64,000 bases of DNA, taken from assembly GCF_000445475.1 (NCBI RefSeq), contig NZ_AUPZ01000010.1, forward strand, positions 1-64,000. Direction: 5' to 3'. A program made the position numbers and the translations under genes. This document shows positions 8,772-16,914 of the stretch, piece by piece. The notes under the pieces are model-generated. The model saw only the letters and a list, made by a program, of their open reading frames with translations, was not told the origin of the DNA and made no database searches. Position 1 is the stretch's first letter. Each line of letters opens with the position of its first letter. The DNA comes from Sulfurimonas hongkongensis (GTDB lineage: Bacteria > Campylobacterota > Campylobacteria > Campylobacterales > Sulfurimonadaceae).

Positions 8772-9706
8772 TTTATGATGTTTTTTCCAGTAAAGATTCT
8801 AGATAGTTTATTTATAACTCTTATTGCAAATGGTTTTTTCTGAGATATAAAAAACTCTTTTATCATCTCAACAGCCGTATGATTTTCTTCTACTTTTGTG
8901 CTAAAATCAACTTGATTGTTCATAGATAAAGCGCTTGTAAAAGAACAATCTTCATCACAATTAACACCACTACCATCATGCCCTATATTTTTCACAAAAG
9001 TTTGAGAAGGATTTAAGCATAGCCCATTTTGTTTAAAAATAGTTGCATACCAAAATATCGCCCATGTATCTAGTTTACCATCTTGGTTAGATACTACTTG
9101 ATCCCAAAAGTTTTTTATTCCCTCTAGGTTAAATCTAGTTATCTCATCTTGTGTAAATTTAGATATTGTTTTTTTTATATCTTTTTCAAAAAACTCCCAT
9201 CTATTGACCCATGTAGCCCAGCCCCAACAGTTCATAACTCTCCATAAAAAAACATCTCCCAACCCATCAGCTTGGATAGGATAGTTCCATCCACTTACAT
9301 GCCAAACTTTTTTTTCATTCATATAAAACTTCAAAGCCTCATTCATAAACTTTAAAAAGTATGGGCTTGTAACCAAATCATCTTCTAAAACTATGATTTT
9401 TCCATACTTATTTACTATCTTAGTTACACCATCTATAATATTTTCTGCCAATCCCCAGTTTTTTTCCCTCTCAATTATAGATACTTTTTTAAATCCATCT
9501 ATAGTCTTTAGATACTCCCGCACCGCATCTACTTTTATAGTAACATCTTCATTTTTAGCAGCATCACTATAGATGAAAAGTTCACTCTCTTTTGCAAACT
9601 CATTTTTTTGCAGAGCCTCTACCATCTCCTTTGTATGCTCTTTTCTACTATAGACAAACAGAACTATAGGAGCTAAATCTATCTTTAAATCACTCTCTTG
9701 CATCAT
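8768..9706 (-). CDS. GNT-I-like/GT2-type sugar transferase
   Basis: 312 aa with a GT-A core: PIVLFVYSRKEHTKEMVEAL at the start, FIYSDAAKNEDV, and the metal site LEDDLVTSPYFLKFMN. It also has WHVSGWNYPI and CWGWATWVNRWEFF, which are marks of the HlpA/GNT-I-like sugar transferases of surface polysaccharide loci. It is the first gene of the minus-strand glycan unit; the ATG pair at 9706/9703 follows AGAGAA. The function is assigned by family only. Confidence 0.78.
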   Translation of the reverse strand: MMQESDLKIDLAPIVLFVYSRKEHTKEMVEALQKNEFAKESELFIYSDAAKNEDVTIKVDAVREYLKTIDGFKKVSIIEREKNWGLAENIIDGVTKIVNKYGKIIVLEDDLVTSPYFLKFMNEALKFYMNEKKVWHVSGWNYPIQADGLGDVFLWRVMNCWGWATWVNRWEFFEKDIKKTISKFTQDEITRFNLEGIKNFWDQVVSNQDGKLDTWAIFWYATIFKQNGLCLNPSQTFVKNIGHDGSGVNCDEDCSFTSALSMNNQVDFSTKVEENHTAVEMIKEFFISQKKPFAIRVINKLSRIFTGKNIIK

Positions 9707-9878
9707 TTCTCTGCTCTTTTTATGAGATATTTAAATTTCAATACTACAAAGTTTCAAATCTTCATACTTCTAATGTTCTATTTTAACACTTTATAATTAA
9801 AAATAGAAGGTTATTATGATATTATGAAGTTCAATAATTGCTTGTTTTTATAAAGCAGTTGAGTATTATGAATAATTA

Positions 9879-10054
9879 TTGAGTTGGATCCTGAATCAAA
9901 ACAAGAGAATCGCTTTTTGCTATGCAAAAATGTTTCTTTAGAGTTCAGGATGACGGAGAATGTTCAGGATGACGGAGAATGTTCGGGATGACGCGTGTCC
10001 CGTCATTCCGTGCTTGACACGGAATCTAGTTTATAGACTAATCAGAGGGTTCAA
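9879..10054 (-). repeat. Family A element (copy A4)
   Basis: Reads on the plus strand GGATCCTGAATCAAAACAAG, the inner TTTTTGCTATGCAAAAA, three TTCAGGATGACGGAGAATG-type units, CCCGTCATTCCGTGCTTGAC and GGAATCTAGTTTATAGACTA, then ATCAGAGGGTTCAA (left tip). It fills most of the 371-bp gap before the DUF2254 gene. The remaining bases, 9707-9878, are AT-rich and hold nothing I can name. Confidence 0.85.
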
Positions 10055-10077
10055 TTAATACCTTGAGGGTTTAAAAA

Positions 10078-11412
10078 ATGAAAATACAAATTCTTAAATA
10101 TTGGGACAGTATTCGTTCTAGTTTTTGGTTTATCCCAATTACTATGGCTATAGGGTCTATGGTATTGGCATTTGTAGCTCTCTCTATTGATATATCAATG
10201 ACGGAGTGGTTGCGTAGTGCTTTTAACTGGAGATTTACCGGTAGTGTGGAGGGTTCTAGTGCTGTGCTTGGAACTATCGCTGGCTCAATGATTACTATCA
10301 CCGGTGTAGTGTTTTCAATGACACTAGTCGCACTCTCTCTTGCTTCATCTCAGTTTGGTCCTCGTATGCTTCGTAACTTTATGCGAGACACTACAACGCA
10401 GGTGGTTCTTGGTACATTTATTGCCACTTTCATCTACTCTTTAATCGTTTTGCGTAATATACGACACACAGAAGAAACTATCGTTTTCACCCCACATTTT
10501 TCTGTTTCACTCGGTGTCACACTCGCGGTAGTAAGCTTAGGAGTGCTGATTTATTTTATCCATCATGTTTCTATTTCTGTTCAGGCTAACGAAATTGTGA
10601 TGCGGGTAAGTAAAGAGTTACTTGAGGGCATTGAAAGCTTGTTTTTAGAAGAAAAAGAAGCCGAGCAAGACAGTACTGAGATGCCAAGAGGATCCTATGA
10701 TAATGGCTTTTTAAAAGTGTTTGAGCGGGATGCTTATCCTGTTGATGCCACCCAAGATGGATATCTACAGTTTATTGATTATGATGCTTTGTTGACGTTG
10801 GCAAAGCAAGAAAATGTTGTCTTGGAGCTAAAGAGACGACCAGGACACTACGCTGTAGCTGGACGACCACTAGTGATGGTTTGGCCTGCTGAGCGAGTGG
10901 ATGACCAACTTATAGTTCAACTTATTGCCGCATTTACTCTAGGCAATCAGCGAATCCCACGCCAAGATATAGAGTGTACAATAAACCAATTGGTAGAAAT
11001 CGCGGTACGAGCTCTTTCTCCGGGGATAAACGACCCATTTACGGCGATGACATGTGTAGATAGACTAGGCTCTGCACTATCTCGTTTGAGCGAGCGTAAG
11101 ATGCCATCACCCTATCGTTATGATGATGAGGGTGAACTTTGGTTGATTACACCTGTTGTAACTTTTTCAGCAATTACGGACGCAGCATTTGACCAAATCA
11201 GACAATATGCTCACTCAAGTGCTGCAGTAACTATTCGCTTGCTAGAGACGATTGCTGTAGTTGTAGAGTCTGCAAATCGCGCAGAAGATAGGGCTGCTCT
11301 TTTGCGTCATGCGGAGATGATTACGAAAGGAGCGCATAAAGGTTTGTTTGAAGCACAAGATCGCCAAGAGGTTGAGCAACGCTACGGAGTGATAATTCAG
11401 CTACTAAAGTGA
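10078..11412 (+). CDS. DUF2254 family membrane protein
   Basis: 444 aa. Four predicted membrane helices lie in residues 15-175 (FWFIPITMAIGSMVLAFVAL; MITITGVVFSMTLVALSLAS; VVLGTFIATFIYSLIV; VSLGVTLAVVSLGVLIYFI). A soluble C-terminal domain holds the family's SPGINDPFTAMTCVDRL motif. The function of DUF2254 is unknown. GAGGG lies 8 bp before the ATG. The gene is clearly richer in G and C (codons such as CGT, GCG, CGG and CGA are frequent) than its neighbours and is flanked by oppositely oriented family A repeats, which suggests acquisition from elsewhere. Confidence 0.9.
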   Translation: MKIQILKYWDSIRSSFWFIPITMAIGSMVLAFVALSIDISMTEWLRSAFNWRFTGSVEGSSAVLGTIAGSMITITGVVFSMTLVALSLASSQFGPRMLRNFMRDTTTQVVLGTFIATFIYSLIVLRNIRHTEETIVFTPHFSVSLGVTLAVVSLGVLIYFIHHVSISVQANEIVMRVSKELLEGIESLFLEEKEAEQDSTEMPRGSYDNGFLKVFERDAYPVDATQDGYLQFIDYDALLTLAKQENVVLELKRRPGHYAVAGRPLVMVWPAERVDDQLIVQLIAAFTLGNQRIPRQDIECTINQLVEIAVRALSPGINDPFTAMTCVDRLGSALSRLSERKMPSPYRYDDEGELWLITPVVTFSAITDAAFDQIRQYAHSSAAVTIRLLETIAVVVESANRAEDRAALLRHAEMITKGAHKGLFEAQDRQEVEQRYGVIIQLLK

Positions 11413-11434
11413 TCCTCTTTTGACATTTCAATGA

Positions 11435-11603
11435 GATTCCGTGTCAAGCACGGAATGACGATGAGAAACATCATCTTGAACATTCTCCGTCATCCTGAAC
11501 ATTCTCCGTCATCCTGAACTCTAAAGAAACATTTTTGCATAGTAAAAAGCGATTCTCTTGTTTTGATTCAGGATCTCTTTTGATAATTGCTCAGAGCATT
11601 CAA
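11435..11603 (+). repeat. Family A element (copy A5)
   Basis: The GATTCCGTGTCAAG palindrome, two or three CATCCTGAACATTCTCCGT units (19 bp, the same linker as A4 and A7), the inner TTTTTGCATAGTAAAAA palindrome (one base off), GATTCAGGATCTCTTTTG and the right tip ATTGCTCAGAGCATTCAA. It is oriented opposite to A4. Confidence 0.85.
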
Positions 11604-11676
11604 ATATGAACAATATAAAAAACAAATTAAGTTTCTTCTTGTATAATCTGCGTATATGGTTACATAAGGATTGATA

Positions 11677-12783
11677 ATGTTAAACTCTCTCTTCTTTCGT
11701 ATGCGTTTAGTACACTACATAGGAATAATCTTACTTATAATAAATGGAACATTGTTTACAGACAACATAATCGGACAGATCATTCAGTATGTCATAGCAC
11801 TTGTTATACTTGTGCATGATTTGGATGAGAAATACAACGGTGTTGATATGACAAAGTCTCTTATAGATCAGCTTGAAAATCTTGAACATGGAGAGAGGAT
11901 TGTTTTAAAAAACAGCTATAACTCAGAACTAAGTAAAGCTGCAGCAAATATGAACAGATTTCAGACAATATTTCTACAAGCTCAAGACACAAATGAAAAA
12001 TCACATACGATAGAACATCTTGTAAAGAAGATAAATAGTGATTATGAAAACACAAATGAAAGTATGATCAACGAGAGAGAGCTTCTTGCCAAGGTAGTAT
12101 CCATAGGCGAAAAATTGAAGATGGTTTTGAGTAATGATTTAGTCGATGCTTCAAGTTCAAAAGAAAATATAATTGAAGTTAGCAAAAATTTAAATAGCAT
12201 TAAAAATGAGATCTCAAGCATAGTGGAACAGCTTCAAGAAGCTTCAAGTACACAAAATATATTGGCTAATAATCTAAGTAGAGTTTCAGAAGATGCAAGC
12301 CAAGTTAAAGAGGTTATTTTAGTAATTGCGGACATCGCAGATCAGACGAACCTTTTAGCCCTTAACGCTGCTATTGAAGCAGCTCGTGCAGGTGAGCATG
12401 GACGCGGATTCGCCGTAGTGGCTGATGAAGTTAGAAAATTAGCCGAGAGAACACAAAAATCACTTACTGAGATAAATGCGACTATTAATGTAGTAAGCCA
12501 ATCCATAAGTGATACAAGCCAGCAGATGAACATGAGTAGCCAAACAGTAGAATCATTAGCAGAACTCTCTACTGATGCATCAAAACGCATGCAGGGCATT
12601 AGCAACGCCATTGGCAATGGAGTCACTTTAGCAGAGGCAACGGTAGATAGCTATACCCAAAACGCTAAAACTACTGAAGAGATTATAGAAAATATTACAA
12701 AAATCGATGAACTTTCAAAAAGAAGCAATGAGAGTGTTAAGGTGATAAAAGAGAGCGTTGAAGAGCTTAGTCAGGTGATTTGA
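11677..12783 (+). CDS. Methyl-accepting chemotaxis protein, no periplasmic domain
   Basis: Two membrane helices (about 9-26 and 32-47) with only a few residues between them, so there is no extracellular ligand domain. A helical cytoplasmic linker (60-200) is followed by the signalling hairpin with the tip [20 protein letters not shown] at about 225-244. It should report to CheA/CheW and sense something in the membrane or cytoplasm. I chose the ATG at 11677 over the TTG at 11671 because AAGGA sits 7 bp upstream of it. A TATAAT box lies at about 11642-11647. Confidence 0.92.
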   Translation: MLNSLFFRMRLVHYIGIILLIINGTLFTDNIIGQIIQYVIALVILVHDLDEKYNGVDMTKSLIDQLENLEHGERIVLKNSYNSELSKAAANMNRFQTIFLQAQDTNEKSHTIEHLVKKINSDYENTNESMINERELLAKVVSIGEKLKMVLSNDLVDASSSKENIIEVSKNLNSIKNEISSIVEQLQEASSTQNILANNLSRVSEDASQVKEVILVIADIADQTNLLALNAAIEAARAGEHGRGFAVVADEVRKLAERTQKSLTEINATINVVSQSISDTSQQMNMSSQTVESLAELSTDASKRMQGISNAIGNGVTLAEATVDSYTQNAKTTEEIIENITKIDELSKRSNESVKVIKESVEELSQVI

Positions 12784-12845
12784 ATGCTATGAATTTTTGT
12801 AAAAGAGTGCCTACACTTTTTTCTTATTAAATCAAAGGAATTAAA

Positions 12846-14141
12846 ATGGGAAGTAATACTAATGCTTTTGGACTTTGGAGTGCTGTTTTATTGGGCATTG
12901 GTTCTATGGTCGGAGCAGGTATTTTTGTCCTTTTGGGCGAGGCGGGAGCAATAGCTGGGAACCTTGTATATATCTCATTTGTATTTGGCGGGATTATTGC
13001 ACTGCTGAGTGGCTACTCTTTAGCAAAACTGGCAACTGCCTATCCCAGCCGCGGAGGGGTAGTTGAATATCTGGTTCAGTGTTACGGAGAGGGAATCTTT
13101 TCTGGTTCTGTCTCTATTTTGTTCTACCTCTCAGCTATGGTTGCCATAGCTATGGTTGCAAAAACATTTGGTACTTATGCTTCAATGATGATTATTGATT
13201 CTGATGCTACAATGTGGTCAAACGTCTTTAGCATAGGAATACTTCTGGCATTTATGCTCATCAATCTTGCAGGAAGTTCACTAATAGTAAGAAGTGAAAA
13301 TGCAATTGTTATTATAAAACTTTCAATTATTGTTATATTTACGATAGTTGTCTTTTTTTATATCGATCCTGAACTTCTATCATTAAAAAATTCACCGCCT
13401 GTTATGAATGTCTTTTCATCCATAGCACTTACTTTTTTTGCTTATGAAGGTTTCCGTGTCATTACAAATACAGCTGAAGATATGGACAATCCGGGTGAGA
13501 CAATACTAAAAGCAATGTTCATTGCTATTGGTCTTGTCATGATTCTTTATGTAGCTGTTGCTTTGGCTGTGTTTGGCAATTTGACTTTACCCAAGATCAT
13601 TACAGCTCAAGACTATGCTTTGGCCGAAGCTGCGAAACCTGCCTTGGGGCAGACAGGATTTACTATTATGGCTGTTGCTGCACTTATCTCAACAGCATCA
13701 TCTATTAATGCAAACCTCTATGCCGTAACCAATGTGACTTATCAAATGGCAAAAAACGGTGAACTGCCGAAAGTATATGAAAGAAATGTATGGCACAGCA
13801 GTGAGGGGTTGATCATTAGTACACTTATACTTGTTGTATTTGTATTGTTTTTCAATTTGAATGAGATAGCAGCTATTGGGTCTATTTCTCTTTTGTTTAT
13901 ACATGCCTTAGTCCATATCGGACATTTACTTAAAATAAAGGAGACTAAAGCTTCAAAAATGTTTGTTGTTTTTGCTATACTGACGATTGCTATGGCTATA
14001 GTTTTGGCTCTTGGTTACACAAGCAGGCATATCCCCAATGTAGGATATTTTATTACGATAGGATTTGTACTCGCCTTTATCATAGAGATAGGTCTTAGAC
14101 TTATTACAAAAAGAGCTGTAAGCAAACAGACACCTACATAA
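12846..14141 (+). CDS. APC-superfamily amino acid permease
   Basis: 431 aa with about 12 membrane helices. The first helix carries GIGSMVGAGIFVLLGEAG, the consensus substrate-binding break of APC transporters (G-S/A-x-I-G-x-G-I-F). FFAYEGFRVITNTAEDMDNP in the middle is the conserved helix 6 to loop region seen in bacterial amino-acid and polyamine carriers. AAAGGA lies 6 bp before the ATG. The substrate cannot be predicted. It follows the chemoreceptor by 62 bp with no terminator I can see, so the two may be co-transcribed. Confidence 0.9.
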   Translation: MGSNTNAFGLWSAVLLGIGSMVGAGIFVLLGEAGAIAGNLVYISFVFGGIIALLSGYSLAKLATAYPSRGGVVEYLVQCYGEGIFSGSVSILFYLSAMVAIAMVAKTFGTYASMMIIDSDATMWSNVFSIGILLAFMLINLAGSSLIVRSENAIVIIKLSIIVIFTIVVFFYIDPELLSLKNSPPVMNVFSSIALTFFAYEGFRVITNTAEDMDNPGETILKAMFIAIGLVMILYVAVALAVFGNLTLPKIITAQDYALAEAAKPALGQTGFTIMAVAALISTASSINANLYAVTNVTYQMAKNGELPKVYERNVWHSSEGLIISTLILVVFVLFFNLNEIAAIGSISLLFIHALVHIGHLLKIKETKASKMFVVFAILTIAMAIVLALGYTSRHIPNVGYFITIGFVLAFIIEIGLRLITKRAVSKQTPT

Positions 14142-14149
14142 AAAAAAGT

Positions 14150-14163
14150 TCCTGACACCCCTA
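14150..14163 (-). repeat. Family C motif, 3' of left cassette
   Basis: On the minus strand AGGGGTGTCAGGAAC. Related copies lie at 14690-14702 (AGGGGTGTCAGGCACC, with GGTG/CACC as a small palindrome) and 15095-15104 (AGGGTGTCACTC). The three copies bracket the two paralogous cassettes. Confidence 0.5.
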
Positions 14164-14177
14164 TTTTTCTTTTTCTG

Positions 14178-14282
14178 TTAGAAGTAGTCTGCTATCTTCC
14201 AGTGGTTCTTATATGCTATAAATGCTAATAATCCTGCTAGTATGAATCCAACAGTATATATTAAAATGCCAATGCTACTCAT
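14178..14282 (-). CDS. 34-aa single-span membrane protein (left cassette, second gene)
   Basis: Reads MSSIGILIYTVGFILAGLLA then FIAYKNHWKIADYF and stop: one hydrophobic helix followed by a basic/aromatic tail. It shares the tail AYKxHWKIADxF and the same position with the 33-aa protein at 14710-14811. Its ATG overlaps the end of the 83-aa gene by 8 bp (ATGAGTAG), so it should be translated by coupling. No known family is recognised. Conservation of frame, size and tail between two copies is the evidence that this short frame is real. Confidence 0.72.
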   Translation of the reverse strand: MSSIGILIYTVGFILAGLLAFIAYKNHWKIADYF

Positions 14283-14526
14283 TTCTTAAATCCTTAATCA
14301 GTAATTCTAATTTATTCAATTTCAAATATGCCAACACAATTCCAAATGATAAAAAAAGGAAAGGCACAAATAATAATAAGCTAACAATAAAGGCTCTATC
14401 GAATATAGATAAACCAAAGCCACCAATAGCACCACTTACAGCCATTAATGTAAATAACTTCTTATATACTATATCAGCCTCTTTAGCAATTATATCGGCT
14501 TTATCTTTTCTCTCCTGTAATATCAT
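14275..14526 (-). CDS. 83-aa two-helix membrane protein (left cassette, first gene)
   Basis: Charged N-terminal helix (ERKDKADIIAKEADIVYKKL), two membrane segments (about 24-42 and 47-66) and an amphipathic end (LKLNKLELLIKDLRNE). It is paralogous to the 80-aa protein at 14804-15046: shared KDKxDIIxKxADIxxKKL, a middle G..S..IV pattern and the terminal KLxxLxxxxKDLxNE. The ATG lies 6 nt after a TATAAT box (14533-14538 on the minus strand) with no Shine-Dalgarno, so the message is probably leaderless. No family is recognised. A membrane-acting toxin, a bacteriocin-like pair or a stress protein are all possible, and I would not choose between them. Confidence 0.75.
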   Translation of the reverse strand: MILQERKDKADIIAKEADIVYKKLFTLMAVSGAIGGFGLSIFDRAFIVSLLLFVPFLFLSFGIVLAYLKLNKLELLIKDLRNE

Positions 14527-14532
14527 GTAGAG

Positions 14533-14538
14533 ATTATA
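14533..14538 (-). promoter_or_regulatory. -10 box 6 nt before the ATG of the 83-aa gene
   Basis: TATAAT, then six bases (CTCTAC), then ATG. Transcription would begin at or next to the start codon. The paralogous gene has the same arrangement at 15053-15058. Confidence 0.55.
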
Positions 14539-14657
14539 CCAAAATAGGAAAAATAATAGAAAGAAGAAATTTATTTCAAGATAACTTGCATTAGGTTAAC
14601 CAAAAAAAGAGTAATAGTAAGGAAAATAAGGATTTGAGAGCATCAAGCAAGCTAAGG

Positions 14658-14672
14658 TAAAACTAAGTTTTA
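14658..14672. repeat. Perfect inverted repeat between the two cassettes
   Basis: TAAAACT-A-AGTTTTA, a 7-bp perfect palindrome around one base, just downstream of the right cassette in the direction of transcription. It could be an operator or a weak terminator stem. Confidence 0.4.
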
Positions 14673-14689
14673 TTCCCATAATGGCATAA

Positions 14690-14702
14690 TGGTGCCTGAC
14701 AC
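14690..14702 (-). repeat. Family C motif, between the cassettes
   Basis: GGGGTGTCAGGCACC on the minus strand, with GGTG..CACC as a small hairpin. It lies 8 bp after the stop of the 33-aa gene, the same relative place as the copy at 14150. Confidence 0.5.
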
Positions 14703-14709
14703 CCCTTTC

Positions 14710-14811
14710 CTAAAAAATATCAGCTATCTTCCAATGTTTTTTATATGCTATATAAGCAACTATAGGTGCAATTAAAAGTGCAAGTGGGAAAAGAAATTGT
14801 AAATCATTCAT
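14710..14811 (-). CDS. 33-aa single-span membrane protein (right cassette, second gene)
   Basis: Reads MNDLQFLFPLALLIAPIVAY then IAYKKHWKIADIF and stop. One membrane helix and the tail AYKKHWKIADIF match the 34-aa protein of the left cassette. The ATG overlaps the stop of the 80-aa gene by 8 bp (ATGAATGA), exactly the overlap length of the other cassette. No known family. Confidence 0.72.
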   Translation of the reverse strand: MNDLQFLFPLALLIAPIVAYIAYKKHWKIADIF

Positions 14812-15046
14812 TATATAAGTCCTTTAATTTTTTTTGTAGATCTCCAAGTTTTATTAAATTGGTAGATATACCTAAAACAGCTATAAAGAAAGCTATTGAC
14901 GATAAAATTGTAACAATTGGATTATCAACTGCTTCACTCATCCCATAAACCCATGTACCTCCAGCTATTGCTAAAAATGCTATAAGCTTCTTGTTTGCAA
15001 TATCAGCTTTTTTGTTTATGATATCCATTTTATCTTTTATCTCCAT
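14804..15046 (-). CDS. 80-aa two-helix membrane protein (right cassette, first gene)
   Basis: Charged start (MEIKDKMDIINKKADIANKK), two hydrophobic segments (about 20-36 and 42-62) and an amphipathic end LGDLQKKLKDLYNE. It is the paralogue of the 83-aa protein. The second Met (residue 7) is not taken as the start because the KDK before it is conserved in the paralogue. The ATG is 6 nt after TATAAT (15053-15058) and has no ribosome binding site, so it is a leaderless candidate. Function unknown. Confidence 0.75.
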   Translation of the reverse strand: MEIKDKMDIINKKADIANKKLIAFLAIAGGTWVYGMSEAVDNPIVTILSSIAFFIAVLGISTNLIKLGDLQKKLKDLYNE

Positions 15047-15094
15047 GTCAGAATTATATCATTTTTTTGTAACTTGTTAGTTTTTTATAAAAGA

Positions 15095-15104
15095 GTGACA
15101 CCCT
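15095..15104 (-). repeat. Family C motif, 5' of right cassette
   Basis: AGGGTGTCAC on the minus strand, upstream of the right cassette promoter. It is shorter and less well matched than the other two copies. Confidence 0.35.
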
Positions 15105-15124
15105 CCCACTTCCAAAGCTTTCAC

Positions 15125-16912
15125 CTACTTTTTTATCTCACCACTTATAATCATTTTTATCTTTTTTACAAAGTCTTCTAGTTCGTCTTCTCTAATACGA
15201 AGTAGTGCATCGAAGTCTAGTTGGGCTATGTGGTTTACTACTTGGTTATAAAACTCTTTATCGCTTAGTAGTCTTGTGGCGATTGCTATGTACTCTTCTT
15301 GTGACGAAGCAATAAGTTCATCTAACCCTAGTCTTCTCATCACTGCACTTGCTAGTCGGTTGTAGGCTTTTGTACCTTCGTATGTAACAACAGGTTTTCC
15401 AACATGCAGAGCATCCATTATTGAATTGAATCCACCAAATGGATATGAGTCAAGACATATGGTTGAAGAGTTTAGTTTATCCATGTAGTCATTATTAGGC
15501 ATGGGTCTATTAACTTCAGTTTCTTCCCCTAGCTTTGTTTTTAAAAATCTTGATGTAGTTAAAAATGATTGGTTTCTTATAATAGCACTTCCTGGTACAA
15601 ACATAAACTTAGGATTTATTCCGCTAACTTCATTACTTTGCGTATTTATAGCTTCTAGTGCATCTAGTATTTGACTATTTATCTTATAGAAACTACCTAA
15701 AAATACTATCTTTTTTTCATCAAAAGTATTTACACTGCTTGGTATGTAGTTATTTTTTATAGGGATAGCTCCTATGCCTTTTATCAGTACAAGCTTTTCA
15801 TCATAGTTTTCTTCTGCTAAGTCGGCTCTCTCTGTATCTTCGCCACCTATAAAGAAGTCTATTGTAGAACCAAAGGTGCTTACAGGGTGTCCATACATTG
15901 TAGCTTGTAGCGGAGCAATTCTTACATTTGAGAGGAATCGGCTCTCTGTATCCATCCCTATATCTGCATATAGAACTAAAGAGTAATCATTAACCGATAT
16001 CTCTGAAACATTTATAGTTCCAGTTTGTTTTTCTCTTTTAATAAGAATGATTTTTTTAAATATTGACTCATCAATATCTTTAGCGTTGTCATCGCCTAAA
16101 GCGAGAAGTGTTAACTCAAAATGCTTTGAAAGTGCCTCAATATATGGAAAAAGTGATCTATACACGGCACTGCTTGATTTCCATCTTGAAGAAACTATTG
16201 CAATTTGAGGTTTTTTCTTCTTAGGTTTGTTTTTGATATCTATACCTATTAGACTCTGCATTGAAGAGTTAAAACTTCGTTTATAGTTTCTATCTAAAAT
16301 ATTATCGATATAGGTACAATTAAAATATCCCGTACTACTAGTTAGAGTGATGTTTATTTTTTTAGGTACATGAAGCAGATGCTTACTCATTTTAGTTTGC
16401 AACTCTCTTGTTATGGGATGGTTATCATTCATAAACACTCCATACCAGTTACTAACTATATTTTCTAAAGACTCTTGTTTGTAAAGCTCTTTGTATAGAA
16501 CTTCTACACTACACTTTGCATTGTAAAGCACTAACAATTTAACGAGACTGTTTGGTGCTTCTTTTAATATTTTCACAAAACAATCAGTAGAACCAAAAGA
16601 AGATATTTCAAAAATATTTGCAATAGTCCTGTTTACCAACATGAGTCTAGAGATTAAGCCTTCATCTTCTATAGTGTAGCTCTCTTGCGTTAAGTAAAAG
16701 CCAATATTTTTGCATAAAGTGTTGATAAATATATATGTTTGCTTATCTATTTGTAAAAAACAGTTTTTACTATCACTTAAGGCAGAGAGGATTTCAATCA
16801 TTTTTACTGTAAGTTCATCATAGTTGTTATTTAGATAAAGTTTCATCCACTCTCTATTGTCAATCCTACACTCTTGTAAAGTCAACTCTCTGATATCATA
16901 TTTCTTACTCAT
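15125..16912 (-). CDS. OGT/SPINDLY-like (GT41-type) protein glycosyltransferase
   Basis: 595 aa. Residues 1-230 are mostly helical with no clear family. Residues 240-590 resemble the catalytic part of O-GlcNAc transferase/HMW1C-like enzymes: IAPLQATMYGHPVSTFGSTIDFFIGG, KIVFLGSFYKIN, FMFVPGS, and CLDSYPFGGFNSIMDALHVGKPVVTYEGTKAYNRLASAVMRRLGL, which is the UDP-sugar site of the family. Such enzymes glycosylate proteins in the cytoplasm. The gene begins 2 bp after the methyltransferase gene and both lie just downstream of the RTX/S-layer-like gene, so that surface protein is a natural candidate acceptor (inference). Confidence 0.82.
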   Translation of the reverse strand: MSKKYDIRELTLQECRIDNREWMKLYLNNNYDELTVKMIEILSALSDSKNCFLQIDKQTYIFINTLCKNIGFYLTQESYTIEDEGLISRLMLVNRTIANIFEISSFGSTDCFVKILKEAPNSLVKLLVLYNAKCSVEVLYKELYKQESLENIVSNWYGVFMNDNHPITRELQTKMSKHLLHVPKKINITLTSSTGYFNCTYIDNILDRNYKRSFNSSMQSLIGIDIKNKPKKKKPQIAIVSSRWKSSSAVYRSLFPYIEALSKHFELTLLALGDDNAKDIDESIFKKIILIKREKQTGTINVSEISVNDYSLVLYADIGMDTESRFLSNVRIAPLQATMYGHPVSTFGSTIDFFIGGEDTERADLAEENYDEKLVLIKGIGAIPIKNNYIPSSVNTFDEKKIVFLGSFYKINSQILDALEAINTQSNEVSGINPKFMFVPGSAIIRNQSFLTTSRFLKTKLGEETEVNRPMPNNDYMDKLNSSTICLDSYPFGGFNSIMDALHVGKPVVTYEGTKAYNRLASAVMRRLGLDELIASSQEEYIAIATRLLSDKEFYNQVVNHIAQLDFDALLRIREDELEDFVKKIKMIISGEIKK

Positions 16913-16914
16913 AC

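Noticed and set aside
12342-12626. Open frame antisense to the chemoreceptor hairpin
   Set aside because: The opposite strand of the receptor core stays open because of its composition. No family features or start signals.
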